Shown here: positions 43,030 through 52,626 of the stretch, piece after piece
How the letters are laid out: each line of letters starts with the position of its first letter
How positions within the stretch are numbered: position 1 is the stretch's first letter
Origin: G963666895 sp963666895
Lineage (GTDB): Bacteria; Desulfobacterota; Desulfovibrionia; Desulfovibrionales; Desulfovibrionaceae
Assembly: GCA_963666895.2 (NCBI GenBank)
Contig: CAXXNS010000002.1
Location: 1-64,000 of the forward strand
Length of the DNA stretch: 64,000 nt
Direction: 5' to 3'
The notes under the pieces: generated by a model
Database searches by the model: none
Seen by the model: the letters and a program-made list of their open reading frames with translations, nothing else
Told to the model about the DNA's origin: nothing
Made by a program: the position numbers and the translations under genes

Positions 43030-43836
43030 GTGAAAAACATGCCTGATTTCGAAGATCTCTCCGAGAGCCTCAAGGTCGAAGTCCTGACCGAGATGGCCGA
43101 CACCTATTTCGGGGCCAGACGCGAGTTGGACCAGCTTCTGGAGCGGTTCGACCAGCTCACGGACAGGCTGGCCAAGGTCGCCATCCAGGTCATGACCCAG
43201 GCCGGGCTGCTTCACGAACTGCTGCTGGAGGACACGGGCGCGCCCGGGTTCTACCGGGCCGTCGGCGTGGACCCTGAGGCCGTGCCCCGATCCATGGGCC
43301 GGGAAACGCCCGCGGCCCCGGCGCGCCTGCCCCTGGCCCTGACCCCCCGGGGACGGTGGCTCAAGGCCGTGAAGAACGCCTATACGGACTACCAGATCCT
43401 GGCCCACGACTACATGCACGGGCACAAGGAAGTGGACGCCAGGGACCCCCGCCGCAAGCGTACCAGCCTGCACTACGCCCAGTTGGCCGACCTGGCCGAG
43501 CGCATCAACGCCAAGATCCATTACGTGAACGAGGATTTGTCCATGCGCGAGGCCCTGGAGTACGCCAAGCGGCTGGACCCGGTGGTGATGGAGCGGGAGC
43601 GGATGGCCGGGGGCGGCCAATACCACGAGGAAGAGAGATCGTCGGACAAGGACTTCGTGCCCATCGACTTCGAGCACCTGGGCCTGCGCCCCATGCCGGA
43701 ACTGCCCGAGCCCAAGACGGCCTGGAAGATGGCCGGATCGTGGCTCAAGGCGTTCTATGGGGAGCACGGACCGGAGATCCGCGCACTCATGGTCCGGCTT
43801 GCCAGCCGGGAACAGCCCGTTAATCCAGAAGATTGA
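43030..43836 (+). CDS. Uncharacterised protein, 268 aa
   Basis: I do not recognise the family. The N-terminal 60 residues are helical (SESLKVEVLTEMADTYFGAR, then a Leu/Arg-rich stretch to LLHELLLEDTG), likely a coiled coil. The middle contains LKAVKNAYTDYQILAHDYMHGH and many charged residues; no signal peptide or membrane segment is present. Translation begins at GTG 43030 or at ATG 43039. Its 3' end overlaps the converging response-regulator gene by 17 bp. The content is typical of lineage-specific Desulfovibrio genes. Confidence 0.78.
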   Translation: MKNMPDFEDLSESLKVEVLTEMADTYFGARRELDQLLERFDQLTDRLAKVAIQVMTQAGLLHELLLEDTGAPGFYRAVGVDPEAVPRSMGRETPAAPARLPLALTPRGRWLKAVKNAYTDYQILAHDYMHGHKEVDARDPRRKRTSLHYAQLADLAERINAKIHYVNEDLSMREALEYAKRLDPVVMERERMAGGGQYHEEERSSDKDFVPIDFEHLGLRPMPELPEPKTAWKMAGSWLKAFYGEHGPEIRALMVRLASREQPVNPED

Positions 43837-44233
43837 GGCCGGCCAGCTCGGCCTTGAGCTTGGCGTGGTCCACGGGTTTGGCCACGTAGGCGTCGGCGCA
43901 GCCCTCCTTGAAAAAGGAGTGGCAGACGTTTTTGGTGTCTTCCAGGGCGGAGATCATGATCAGCTTGAAAATCTTGTGCGGCGGGACTCCGTGGTTCTGC
44001 TCCATCTTGCGCAGCTCGGCCGCGGTCTGGTGGCCGTTCATGCCCGGCATCATGATGTCCAGGAACACCGCGTCGTACGGGCGGTTTTCTTCCAGGGCGC
44101 GGCGCATGGCCGCCAGGGCCTCGTCGCCGCTGGAGGCGGTCTCGCATTGTCCGACGTTGTCGAGCAGGCTGGTCAGCACCATGCGCATTTCCGGCTCGTC
44201 GTCGACCATCAGGAATCGCCGCTGGTTGGTCAT
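43820..44233 (-). CDS. Single-domain response regulator (CheY-like)
   Basis: A stand-alone receiver of about 137 residues. Conserved acidic pair in FLMVDDEPEMRMVL, phosphoacceptor Asp in VFLDIMMPGMNGHQT, Ser/Thr position in LIMISALED and Lys in AKPVDHAKLK. It has no output domain. It lies 5 bp after the DHH phosphoesterase stop. Start ATG 44233 (MTNQRR) is preferred over 44242. Confidence 0.9.
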   Translation of the reverse strand: MTNQRRFLMVDDEPEMRMVLTSLLDNVGQCETASSGDEALAAMRRALEENRPYDAVFLDIMMPGMNGHQTAAELRKMEQNHGVPPHKIFKLIMISALEDTKNVCHSFFKEGCADAYVAKPVDHAKLKAELAGLNLLD

Positions 44234-44238
44234 GCCTG

Positions 44239-45150
44239 TCACTCCGTCTTGGTCAGGTGGGCGACCAGTTCCGTAAGGACACTTTCCGCCTGGTCATGGG
44301 GAACCTGGCATGTTCCCACCGCTTCATGCCCCCCGCCGCCGAATCCGAGCATGATCTTGCCCACGTCCGCGGCGCACGTCCTGTTCAGTATGCTCTTGCC
44401 TACGGTGAAGACCGTGTTCTGTTTCTTGAAGCCCCAGATGATCTGGATGCTCACGTTGCAGTCCGGGTACATGGTGTAGACCAGGAACCGGTTGCCCGCG
44501 TAGATCACGTCCTGCTCGCGCAGGTCGATGACCACGCAGTTGCCCTGGGCGTGGGAGCACCTGGACAGCATGTCCCGGAATTTTCCGTTCTGGTCGTGGT
44601 ATCGGTCCACGCGCTCGCGCACGTCCGGCAGAGCCAGAATCTCGGCGTCTGACATGGTCCGGCAGTGGTCGATCATGTCCAGCATGAGCTGGTAGTTGGA
44701 GATGCGGTAGTCCCGGAAGCGTCCCAGGCCGGTGCGCGGGTCCATGATCATGCCCAGCAGGATCCAGCCCTGGGGATCCTCGATATCCTCGGCGGACAGA
44801 TTGGCGCTGTCCACCTTGTCCACCGCGTCCATCATGGATTCCAGCCCGTCAGGGAAGCGGTCCGGGCCGTAGTAGTTCCAGATGACGCGGGCGCAGCTGG
44901 GCGCGGGCTCGCTCTTGCCCTCGTAGTCGATCTGGCCCACGCGGTCCCGCTCGCTGGAGTGGTGGTCGAACCACAGGCCCACCCCGGGCACGTAGGGCAC
45001 GTTGGCCAGCACGTCGTTGGGACCGACCTCCACCTTGCCGTCCTGGAGGTCCTTGGGGTGGGCGAAGAGGTAGTCGTCGATAATGCCGAGTTCTTTGAGC
45101 AGTACGGCGCAGGCAAGGCCGTCGAAGTCGGATCGGGTGACCAGTCTCAT
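44239..45150 (-). CDS. DHH-family phosphoesterase
   Basis: A 303-residue phosphoesterase of the DHH superfamily (RecJ, nano-RNase, pyrophosphatase relatives). Metal-binding motifs are VTRSDFDGLACA (motif I), GLWFDHHSSE (DHH) and the DHHA1-like end MLGFGGGGHEAVGTC. The substrate cannot be told; an exopolyphosphatase-like or nanoRNA/cyclic-dinucleotide role is possible. The C-terminus is close to the response regulator gene, which suggests co-expression. Confidence 0.85.
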   Translation of the reverse strand: MRLVTRSDFDGLACAVLLKELGIIDDYLFAHPKDLQDGKVEVGPNDVLANVPYVPGVGLWFDHHSSERDRVGQIDYEGKSEPAPSCARVIWNYYGPDRFPDGLESMMDAVDKVDSANLSAEDIEDPQGWILLGMIMDPRTGLGRFRDYRISNYQLMLDMIDHCRTMSDAEILALPDVRERVDRYHDQNGKFRDMLSRCSHAQGNCVVIDLREQDVIYAGNRFLVYTMYPDCNVSIQIIWGFKKQNTVFTVGKSILNRTCAADVGKIMLGFGGGGHEAVGTCQVPHDQAESVLTELVAHLTKTE

Positions 45151-45246
45151 TCTGTCCTCTGCTGTCGTGCCCCTGCGCCAGGGAGTAGTTTTAGAGCGAT
45201 TTCGACCTGTTCAGCGCGGAAAATTAACAGAAGCACCGGGCGCATG

Positions 45247-46377
45247 TCAAAGATCAATGCTTTTCCCGGTGAGTTTTTCTTCGGCCAGAATCTGGGCCCG
45301 CAGCTCACGGAGCCGGGCGCCGGAGTCCGGGCCCTGGTCGCGCTCTCCTTCCGGGAGCCTGATGCCCAGCAGGAGCTTGAGGTCGGCCAGGGCCGGGCCC
45401 AAGTAGTCCCGGCCGTGGTCGGCCTTGACCAGGGCGAACATCTGGCGCACCAGCCCCTTGGCGTGCAGGCCCATGAGCAGGTCCACCAGGCTGCCGGGGC
45501 GCAGGTCGGGATAGCGGGCCGCCTTCATGTGCAGCTTGGCCGCCGCCTCTCCGGCCTTGAGAAAGCGGTTGGGCAGGCGCAGCCGCTGGCCCATCCGCTG
45601 GGCCAGGGAGGCTCCGGCCGCCTCGTGCCCGGGGTGGCTGGGCCAGAGGTCGGGCGGGGTGCCGGTCTTGCCCAGGTCGTGGGTCATGCCCATCCACACG
45701 GCCAGGGGGTCTCCGGTCAGCTTGTCCATGACCCGGCAGGTGTGCTTGAACACGGACTCGTGGTGATGGGGCGTCGGTCCGGCCGGGATGTCGTCCGACT
45801 CGGCCAGCTCCTTGAACCAGGGCGGCAGGCAGCCGGTCATGTGCAGCAGGCGCAGGAAATGGGACGGGGCTGGTCCGGCCAGGGCCAGGAGCAGCTCGTG
45901 GCCCACCCGCTCCGGGGTGATGTTCTCCAGCATGCCGGACCGGGCCGCGGCGGTCATGGCCTCCAGCAGGGTGGAGTGGGGCGTGAAGTCGGGCAGCTGG
46001 GCCGCGAACCGGGCGGACCGGAACACGCGCAGCGGGTCCTGGGCCATGCATTCCGGGCCGCAGGGCCTGAGCACCCGGTCCTGGAGATCCTGCAGGGCCA
46101 GGGGGTGGCAGTACAGGAACCCGTCCTCGTCCAGGGCCATGGCGTTGACGGTCAGGTCGCGGGCATGCAGGTCGCCGTCCAGGTCCGGAGCCCGGAGCAG
46201 GGCGAACTCGCGGCCGTCCAGCAGGAAGACCGGGAAATGCCCGCCCACTTTTCTTGCCTGGGGATAGCGGCGCAGGAATCCGGTTTCGTCCTCGTCCGTG
46301 ACCACAAAGTCCTTGTCCGCCAGCGGACGGCCGAGTAGAAGGTTGCGGACGGCGCCGCCCACCAGTAGGATGCGCAT
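45247..46377 (-). CDS. cca: CCA tRNA nucleotidyltransferase / HD-domain protein
   Basis: Adds or repairs the 3' CCA of tRNA. The class II nucleotidyltransferase start is ILLVGGAVRNLLLGRPLADKDFVV, with the catalytic DxD. ARDLTVNAMALDEDG and DPLRVFRSARFAAQL are family motifs. A C-terminal HD region (HESVFKHTCRVMD, THDLGKTGTP) resembles the phosphohydrolase part of E. coli Cca. About 376 residues. ATG 46377 matches the usual start; a GTG lies 15 bp upstream. Confidence 0.92.
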   Translation of the reverse strand: MRILLVGGAVRNLLLGRPLADKDFVVTDEDETGFLRRYPQARKVGGHFPVFLLDGREFALLRAPDLDGDLHARDLTVNAMALDEDGFLYCHPLALQDLQDRVLRPCGPECMAQDPLRVFRSARFAAQLPDFTPHSTLLEAMTAAARSGMLENITPERVGHELLLALAGPAPSHFLRLLHMTGCLPPWFKELAESDDIPAGPTPHHHESVFKHTCRVMDKLTGDPLAVWMGMTHDLGKTGTPPDLWPSHPGHEAAGASLAQRMGQRLRLPNRFLKAGEAAAKLHMKAARYPDLRPGSLVDLLMGLHAKGLVRQMFALVKADHGRDYLGPALADLKLLLGIRLPEGERDQGPDSGARLRELRAQILAEEKLTGKSIDL

Positions 46378-46431
46378 GGTTGTTCGTACCACGCCACATC
46401 CAGTCGGGAAAGAATATTTTATGGATTCGGC

Positions 46432-47376
46432 ATGCAGTTGCTAGTGCCCGCGTGCGACGAGCCCGGGCTGTACACGGCCCGGGGACCGGACGGATTGTCC
46501 GGGCTGCACCCCTCCTGGGCCAGCGATATCGAACGGTTCGGCCCTGTTGCCGGGCCTGCGCAGGCGCCCCTGTTCGCCCTGGGGGACCGGCTTGTCTTTC
46601 GTGGCCCGGACCGGGAAGGCCCCGTCCTGGTGGCCGTGTCGGGCACGGATTCCACCATGGACCTGTTCTGGGCCCTGTCCGGCACGGACGTATTGCCGCC
46701 CTTCACGGCCGTGGCGGCCGGGGAGCAGTCCACGGGCCGCGGCCAGCTGCGCCGGGCCTGGTCCTCTCCGCCGGGCAACCTGCACGTCACCTTCGCCCTT
46801 CCCCAGCCCGTCGGGCCCCGAGCCAGGGAGTGGAACCGGCTGCTGCCCCTGGTGGCGGGCGAGTTCATCGCCTCGGTCCTGGAGCAGGCGGCCGGGCGGC
46901 CGGTGTCGCTCAAGTGGCCCAACGACCTGGTGGTGGACGGCCGCAAGGTGGCCGGGGTGCTCCTGGAGGAGCGGGGAGAGCGGCTGGCCGTGGGCCTGGG
47001 GGTCAATCTGGTCCATGCGCCGGAACATTCGCAACTCAGGGAGGACCACGCCCTGGAGGCCGGAATTTTGCCCCTGTCCGGGCCTGTTTCCACGCCCTTG
47101 ACCCTGTGGCGCGCGCTTGAAAGTCAACTTCTTTTCGAGTATGCAGGGACATTCGAAAGAAGCGATCCAATGTCTTTTATTTCGCGCATCCAAGGGCGGC
47201 TTCTCTGGCTTGGCCGCCCGATCTTGTACACAGACGGCAACAAGGAAGTGCTTGCAGCGACCCTGGCCGGACTGTCTCCGGATGGGGGACTGCGCTTGAG
47301 GACGAGTGGGGGGAGAGAGCGGGTCGTTTACTCCGGATGCGTCAGCCCGGGTGGAAAGACCGACGTCATCGAATGA
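46432..47376 (+). CDS. birA: Biotin--[acetyl-CoA-carboxylase] ligase
   Basis: Attaches biotin to carboxylase carrier domains. The catalytic core has TAVAAGEQSTGRGQLRRAWS (biotin/ATP loop, GRGQ in place of GRGR), LKWPNDLVVDGRKVAGVLLE and VGLGVNL. There is no N-terminal HTH domain, so it is not a repressor. A C-terminal SH3-like part follows (about 240-314). Its only evident client, the pyruvate carboxylase with a biotin site, begins 28 bp downstream, which makes a functional pair. Confidence 0.92.
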   Translation: MQLLVPACDEPGLYTARGPDGLSGLHPSWASDIERFGPVAGPAQAPLFALGDRLVFRGPDREGPVLVAVSGTDSTMDLFWALSGTDVLPPFTAVAAGEQSTGRGQLRRAWSSPPGNLHVTFALPQPVGPRAREWNRLLPLVAGEFIASVLEQAAGRPVSLKWPNDLVVDGRKVAGVLLEERGERLAVGLGVNLVHAPEHSQLREDHALEAGILPLSGPVSTPLTLWRALESQLLFEYAGTFERSDPMSFISRIQGRLLWLGRPILYTDGNKEVLAATLAGLSPDGGLRLRTSGGRERVVYSGCVSPGGKTDVIE

Positions 47377-47404
47377 CAACTCAATACGTATTTTGGAAGG
47401 AATC

Positions 47405-50400
47405 ATGAAACCCAAGAGCTTTCAAGAAGTCCTGGACGCCATGAGCGGCAAACCCATCCTGGTGGCCAACCGCGGCATCCCGGCCCGGCGCATCTGCCGG
47501 ACCATTTCGGAAATGAGCGAGGCCATCAGCGTCATGACCGCCACGGACGTGGACAAGACCTCGCCCGCCACCTCCGGCGCCAACGAACTCATGCTCCTCG
47601 GGGACGACCCCCGTTCCTACCTCGACCTGGACCTGATCATCAAAAAGGCCAAGGATCGCGGAGTGGTGGCCATCCATCCGGGCTGGGGCTTCGCGGCCGA
47701 GGACGATTCCTTCCCCGAGCGCTGCGTCCAGAACGGCATCATCTTCATCGGCCCTCCGCAGAAGGCCATGCACACCCTGGGCAACAAGGTGGCCGTGCGC
47801 AAGTTGGCCATGGAACTGGGCGTACCCGTAGTACCAGGCTCCGAAGGCTCGGTGGACATCCCCGAGGCCCGCAAGCTGGCCAAGAAGATCGGTTTCCCGG
47901 TCATGCTCAAGGCCGAGGGCGGCGGCGGGGGCCGCGGCATCTACGAGGTCTTTACCGAGGACCAGCTGGAATCCGCCTTCGAGAAGGCCTCGGCCCTGGC
48001 CCAGGCCTCCTTCGGCAACGCCAGCCTGTACGTTGAAAAGCTGCTGACCAACATCCGCCACATCGAGATTCAGGTCATCGCGGACCAGCACGGCAACGTG
48101 TTCTGCTTTGACGAGCGCGACTGCACGGTGCAGCGCAACCACCAGAAGCTGGTGGAGATCACCCCTTCGCCCTGGCCGGGCATGACCGAGAAGCTGCGCG
48201 AACAGCTCAAGGAATACTCCCGCAAGCTGGTCTCCGCCGTGGGCTACCATTCCGTGGCCACGGTGGAGTTCCTGGTGGAGAAGGACGGCACGCCCTACCT
48301 CATCGAGGTCAATACCCGGCTCCAGGTGGAGCACGGCATCACCGAGTGCCGCTACGGCATCGACCTGGTGGAGGAGCAGATCGCCATCGCCTTCGGCTCG
48401 GAGCTGCGTTTCAACGACCAGGAGACCAGGCCCTTCCAGCACGCCCTGCAGGTGCGCATCAACTTCGAGGACCCGCAGGCCAATTTTTCGCCCAACGCGG
48501 GCCGCATCGAGCGCTACTTCTCCCCGGGCGGCCAGGGCGTGCGCCTGGACTCGTGCATCGGTGAGGGATACACCTTCCCGTCCCAGTACGACTCCGCGGC
48601 CGCGCTGCTCATAACCTACGGCCGGTCCTGGGAAAAGAGCGTCCTGCTCATGCGCCGGGCCTTGCGTGAGTACGTCATCGGCGGGGTCAAGACCACCATT
48701 CCCTTCCACCGCCAGGTGCTCAAGCACCCCGACTTCGTCACGGCCAACTACGACACCAATTTCGTGGCCAAGAACAAGGAAGACCTGTTCACCTACTGGG
48801 AGGCAGGGCGCGACTCCTTCAAGCTGTGCAAGCTCATCGCCGAGATATCGGCCAAGGGCTACAACACGCACGTGCAGCTGGGCGAGTACCGGGGCCGCGA
48901 AGACAAGCGGGTGGGCCGCTTCGAGTTCGTCAAGCCGCCGGTCACGGACACCGGGTTCGAGCCGCGCATCCACCGGGGCATGGACCGCGACACCATCCTG
49001 GACCGGCTCCGCGAGGACCGCGAAGGCGGCCTGGTGAACTTCACCGACACCACCACCCGCGACATCACACAAAGCAACTCGGGCAACCGCTTCCGCCTGG
49101 CCGAGGACCGGCTCATAGGCCCCTACCTGGACAAGTGCGGCTTCTTCTCCCTGGAGAACGGCGGCGGGGCCCACTTCCACGTGGCCATGCTGGCCAACAT
49201 GACCTATCCCTTCACCGAGGCTGCGGAATGGAACCGGTTCGCGCCCAAGACCCTGAAGCAGATCCTGATCCGCTCCACCAACGTGCTCGGGTACAAGCCC
49301 CAGCCCAAGAACCTCATGCGGCTGACCGGCGAGATGATCAACGAGCATTACGAGGTCATCCGTTGCTTTGACTTCCTCAACCATATCGAGAATATGCGGC
49401 CATTCGCCGAAGTGGCCCTGGCCAGCAAACAGAATATCTTCGAGCCGGCCATCTCCCTGTCCTGGGCCGAGGGCTTCGACGTCAAGCACTACCTGGGCGT
49501 CACCGAGGACATCCTCAAGTTGTGCGCCGACGTGGCCGGGGTGAGCAAGAAGAAGATCCAGAAGCAGATCATCCTGGGCCTCAAGGACATGGCCGGGGTC
49601 TGCCCGCCCTGGTTCATGCGCGAGCTGGTCACCGCTCTGGCCAAGAAGTACCCGGAAATGGTCCTGCACTACCACCGCCACTACACCGACGGCCTGTTCG
49701 TCAGCTCCTGCGGCGCGGCCGCCCAGGCCGGTGCCCACATCCTGGACACGGCCATCGGCGCGTCCGTGCGCTGGTACGGCCAGGGCGAGATCATGTCCAC
49801 GGCCGCCTACGTGGAGGGCGAGCTGGGCCTCAAGACCCACCTGGACCGGGAGATGATCCGGGCCACCAACTTCGCTCTCAAGCAGATCATGCCGTACTAC
49901 GACCGCTACGTGGCCCCCTGGTTCCAGGGCATCGACTACGACGTGGTGGACCACGGCATGCCCGGCGGGGCCACCTCCTCATCCCAGGAGGGTGCGCTCA
50001 AGCAGGGCTACATCCACCTGCTGCCCTACATGCTCAAGTTCCTGGCCGGGACGCGCAAGATCGTGCGCTACCACGACGTCACCCCGGGCTCCCAAATCAC
50101 CTGGAACACGGCCTTCCTGGGCGTCACCGGCGCGTTCAAGCGCGGCGGCGAGCGCGAGGTGCGGCGCATCCTCAACGTGCTGGAGATCATCAACACCGTC
50201 ACCGAGGACGAGCTCACCGACCTGGAGCGCAAGGCCCGGCTGGACATCTACGTGGACTGCAACGACGCCTTCCGCGACCTGCTCAAGGGCAAGTTCGGCA
50301 AGCTGCCCCTGGGCTGGCCCCCCAACTGGGTCTACGAGTCCGCATTCGGCAGCGAGTGGGAAAAGGCCGTGCAGTCCCGCACCGAGGAGTCGCCCATCAT

Positions 50401-51106
50401 CGGCCTGCCCGACGTGGACATCGCCGCGGAACGCCGCGCTCTGCAAAAGGATCTCAACCGCGAGTGCACCGAGGAGGAACTGGTCATGTACCTGAACCAC
50501 CCCGGCGATGCGCTCAAGACCATCCGCTTCCACATGGAGCGCGGCAACCCCAACAACCTGCCCGTGGACGTGTGGTTCGAGGGGTTGCAAAAGGGCGAGG
50601 AGTGCAACTTCGTGGGCAACTGCGGCAAGCCGCACACCTTCCGCCTGCTGGACCTGCCCGAGCCCGATTCCGAGGGCGTGTGCGACGTGCGCTACGTGTA
50701 CGACTCCGAGCGCCTGTCCCACCAGGTCAAGGTGCGCGACGCCGTGGCCGGGAAGAAGTCGTCCGTGGAGATGGCCGACCCGGACAACGAGTGCCACGTG
50801 GCCTCGCCGTCCACCGGCGACCTGTGGATCACCCACGTCAAGCCCGGCGACATGGTCAAGAAGGGCGAGGAGATCTTCAACATCTCCATCATGAAGCAGG
50901 AAAAGGCCGTGCTGGCGCCTGTGGACGGCATGGTCAAGAGGGTGCTCAAGTCCGCCAAGTTCCAGGAGGACAAGAAGATGGTTCCGGTGGTGGAAGGGGA
51001 GCTCCTGGTGGAGCTCGGCCCGGCGCCCGTGGCCTGCCCGGCCTGCGGAGAGCCCATCGCCGTGGAGGACTGCAAGTTCTGCCCCAACTGCGGCGCCAAG
51101 CGGTAG
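47405..51106 (+). CDS. pycA: Pyruvate carboxylase, divergent type with C-terminal zinc ribbon
   Basis: Biotin enzyme forming oxaloacetate from pyruvate and bicarbonate, 1233 residues. The biotin carboxylase part (about 1-470) has PILVANRGIPARRICR, HPGWGFAAEDDSFPERC and the ATP loop KAEGGGGGRGI (about 169). The carboxyltransferase part (about 540-1000) has DTTTRDITQSNSGNRFRL, LKDMAGVCPPWFMREL and HYHRHYTDG in place of the usual HTHDTSG. The biotinyl Lys is in IMKQEKAVLAPVDG (about 1164; MKQ instead of MKM). An extra zinc ribbon CPAC...CKFCPNC closes the protein (about 1211-1229). ATG 47405 follows GGAAGG. Confidence 0.9.
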   Translation: MKPKSFQEVLDAMSGKPILVANRGIPARRICRTISEMSEAISVMTATDVDKTSPATSGANELMLLGDDPRSYLDLDLIIKKAKDRGVVAIHPGWGFAAEDDSFPERCVQNGIIFIGPPQKAMHTLGNKVAVRKLAMELGVPVVPGSEGSVDIPEARKLAKKIGFPVMLKAEGGGGGRGIYEVFTEDQLESAFEKASALAQASFGNASLYVEKLLTNIRHIEIQVIADQHGNVFCFDERDCTVQRNHQKLVEITPSPWPGMTEKLREQLKEYSRKLVSAVGYHSVATVEFLVEKDGTPYLIEVNTRLQVEHGITECRYGIDLVEEQIAIAFGSELRFNDQETRPFQHALQVRINFEDPQANFSPNAGRIERYFSPGGQGVRLDSCIGEGYTFPSQYDSAAALLITYGRSWEKSVLLMRRALREYVIGGVKTTIPFHRQVLKHPDFVTANYDTNFVAKNKEDLFTYWEAGRDSFKLCKLIAEISAKGYNTHVQLGEYRGREDKRVGRFEFVKPPVTDTGFEPRIHRGMDRDTILDRLREDREGGLVNFTDTTTRDITQSNSGNRFRLAEDRLIGPYLDKCGFFSLENGGGAHFHVAMLANMTYPFTEAAEWNRFAPKTLKQILIRSTNVLGYKPQPKNLMRLTGEMINEHYEVIRCFDFLNHIENMRPFAEVALASKQNIFEPAISLSWAEGFDVKHYLGVTEDILKLCADVAGVSKKKIQKQIILGLKDMAGVCPPWFMRELVTALAKKYPEMVLHYHRHYTDGLFVSSCGAAAQAGAHILDTAIGASVRWYGQGEIMSTAAYVEGELGLKTHLDREMIRATNFALKQIMPYYDRYVAPWFQGIDYDVVDHGMPGGATSSSQEGALKQGYIHLLPYMLKFLAGTRKIVRYHDVTPGSQITWNTAFLGVTGAFKRGGEREVRRILNVLEIINTVTEDELTDLERKARLDIYVDCNDAFRDLLKGKFGKLPLGWPPNWVYESAFGSEWEKAVQSRTEESPIIGLPDVDIAAERRALQKDLNRECTEEELVMYLNHPGDALKTIRFHMERGNPNNLPVDVWFEGLQKGEECNFVGNCGKPHTFRLLDLPEPDSEGVCDVRYVYDSERLSHQVKVRDAVAGKKSSVEMADPDNECHVASPSTGDLWITHVKPGDMVKKGEEIFNISIMKQEKAVLAPVDGMVKRVLKSAKFQEDKKMVPVVEGELLVELGPAPVACPACGEPIAVEDCKFCPNCGAKR

Positions 51107-51144
51107 AAACCGTGGCGACCGCCAACCACCCCATGGGAGGCACT

Positions 51145-51933
51145 ATGCGGCGCGTGGCGACTGCCGTTCTGTCCGTGTTCCTGCTGGCCGCCGCGACGGC
51201 CTGCCAGCCTTCGCCCGAAGCGGTCAAGCAAACCCTGCGGGACAACCCGGACATCCTCCTGGACGTGCTGGCCGAGCACAAGGTCGAGCTGGTGGAGCTG
51301 GTCCAGTCCGGGCTCAAGGAACGCTCGGCCCTGGAAGAGGAGAAGCGGCTCCAGGAGGAGCTCCAAAACCCCCTTGAGCCGGTCATCGGCGAGGACAGGG
51401 TGCTGTTCGGCAACCCGGACGCGGCCGTGACCATCGTGGAATACTCCGACTTCCTGTGCCCCCATTGCAGCCGGGCCGACCGGACCGTGTCCCACTTCGT
51501 GGATGACCGGGACGACGTGCGGCTGCTGTTCAAGCACTTCCCGGTGCACCAGGAGTCCCTGCAGGCCGCCCTGGTCTTCGAGGCCCTGGCCCGCCAGGAC
51601 AAGGACAAGGCCTGGGCCTTCAAGAAGATGCTCTTCGCGGATCAGGACTCCTACGAAAAGGAGGGCAAGGCCGCCCTGGAGCGCATGCTGTCCGAGGTGG
51701 GCGCTGATCCGGGCCTGGTGGAACAGGCCGTGGCCGACCAGACCCTCATCGATCTGGTGTTGGCCGACGTGCAGGAGGCCGAGGAGTTCGGGTTCCAGGG
51801 TACGCCCATGTTCCTGGTGGGCGGCGTCAGCATCCGGGGCGCGGCCCCGGCCGAGGAATTCGAGCGCATCATCCGGCTGGTGCAGGAGCGCGACGCCGAG
51901 TGCGAGGAGTGCATCAAGCCCAAGGAACAATAG
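51145..51933 (+). CDS. DsbA-family thioredoxin-fold lipoprotein
   Basis: Periplasmic thiol oxidoreductase or isomerase of 262 residues. A lipoprotein-type signal ends ATACQPS. A helical linker follows (about 25-85), then a DsbA/DsbC-type thioredoxin fold with the active site DFLCPHCSRAD (CPHC, about residue 109) and the cis-Pro loop GFQGTPMFLVGG. CPHC is the DsbA sequence, favouring oxidation. ATG 51145 has GGGAGG upstream. It follows pycA by 38 bp and is ended by a terminator. Confidence 0.88.
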   Translation: MRRVATAVLSVFLLAAATACQPSPEAVKQTLRDNPDILLDVLAEHKVELVELVQSGLKERSALEEEKRLQEELQNPLEPVIGEDRVLFGNPDAAVTIVEYSDFLCPHCSRADRTVSHFVDDRDDVRLLFKHFPVHQESLQAALVFEALARQDKDKAWAFKKMLFADQDSYEKEGKAALERMLSEVGADPGLVEQAVADQTLIDLVLADVQEAEEFGFQGTPMFLVGGVSIRGAAPAEEFERIIRLVQERDAECEECIKPKEQ

Positions 51934-51966
51934 ACTCCCAGGCGTCCCGCGCTGTTCAGAGCGATC

Positions 51967-52004
51967 AAAAGGCCCCCGGCTCCGACGAGTCGGGGGCCTT
52001 TTTT
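51967..52004. terminator. Bidirectional terminator between the DsbA-like and azoreductase genes
   Basis: AAAAGGCCCCCG (51967-51978) pairs with CGGGGGCCTTTT (51991-52002), followed by more T on the plus strand and T4 on the minus strand. It serves both converging genes. Confidence 0.9.
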
Positions 52005-52005
52005 T

Positions 52006-52626
52006 CTACAGGACCGAGCCCAGGCTTCGGGCCTGGGACAGGGCCGTGTCCTTGGCCTTGGGCATATCCGGGGACAGGGTGCCTTCCACGGCCAGGACCT
52101 GCACGTTGGTGATGCCCATGAAGCCGAGAATGAACCGCAGGTAGGGGGACTGGAAGTCATAGGCCTCGCGCGGGTCGCCCTTGGGATAGGCCCCGCCCCG
52201 GGCGTAGACCACCACGGCCTTCCTGTCCTTCAGGAGTCCGTGGTATCCTTCCTCGTCCACCCCGAAGGTGTAGCCGGGCTGGAGGATCAGGTCCAGGTAC
52301 TGCTTGAGCCGGTAGGGGATGTTGAAGTTCCACATGGGCACGGCCAGCACGTAGACGTCCGCCTGGACAAAGTCCTGGATGACCGCCTCCACCGCGCTCC
52401 AGGCCTTTTTTTCCTCGGCGGTGAAGTCGCGGCCGTGCATGATGTTGTACTTGCCGTTGATGGCCAGGCCGTCGAACGATGGCAGGTCCATGTCGAACAG
52501 GTTGCGCTCCAGGACTTCCACGTCCGTGTGCTTGTCCCGGTAGGACTGGACGAATGCGTCGGCCACGGCCAGGGAGTGGGAGCGTTCGCCTCTGGGGGAC
52601 GCCTTGATGTACATGAGCTTGGTCAT
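52006..52626 (-). CDS. azoR: FMN-dependent NADH-azoreductase
   Basis: Flavodoxin-fold quinone/azo reductase of 206 residues. LMYIKASPRGERSHSLAVAD is the FMN-phosphate loop; VLAVPMWNFNIPYRLKQYLD and VVVYARGGAYPKGD are typical of AzoR. ATG 52626 has AGGAG upstream. Usual role is two-electron reduction of quinones, protecting against thiol-specific stress. Confidence 0.92.
   Translation of the reverse strand: MTKLMYIKASPRGERSHSLAVADAFVQSYRDKHTDVEVLERNLFDMDLPSFDGLAINGKYNIMHGRDFTAEEKKAWSAVEAVIQDFVQADVYVLAVPMWNFNIPYRLKQYLDLILQPGYTFGVDEEGYHGLLKDRKAVVVYARGGAYPKGDPREAYDFQSPYLRFILGFMGITNVQVLAVEGTLSPDMPKAKDTALSQARSLGSVL

Noticed and set aside
47381..49954. Long minus-strand frame opposite pycA (857 codons).
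   Set aside because: Shadow of the GC-rich carboxylase gene; composition and lack of motifs argue against a gene.
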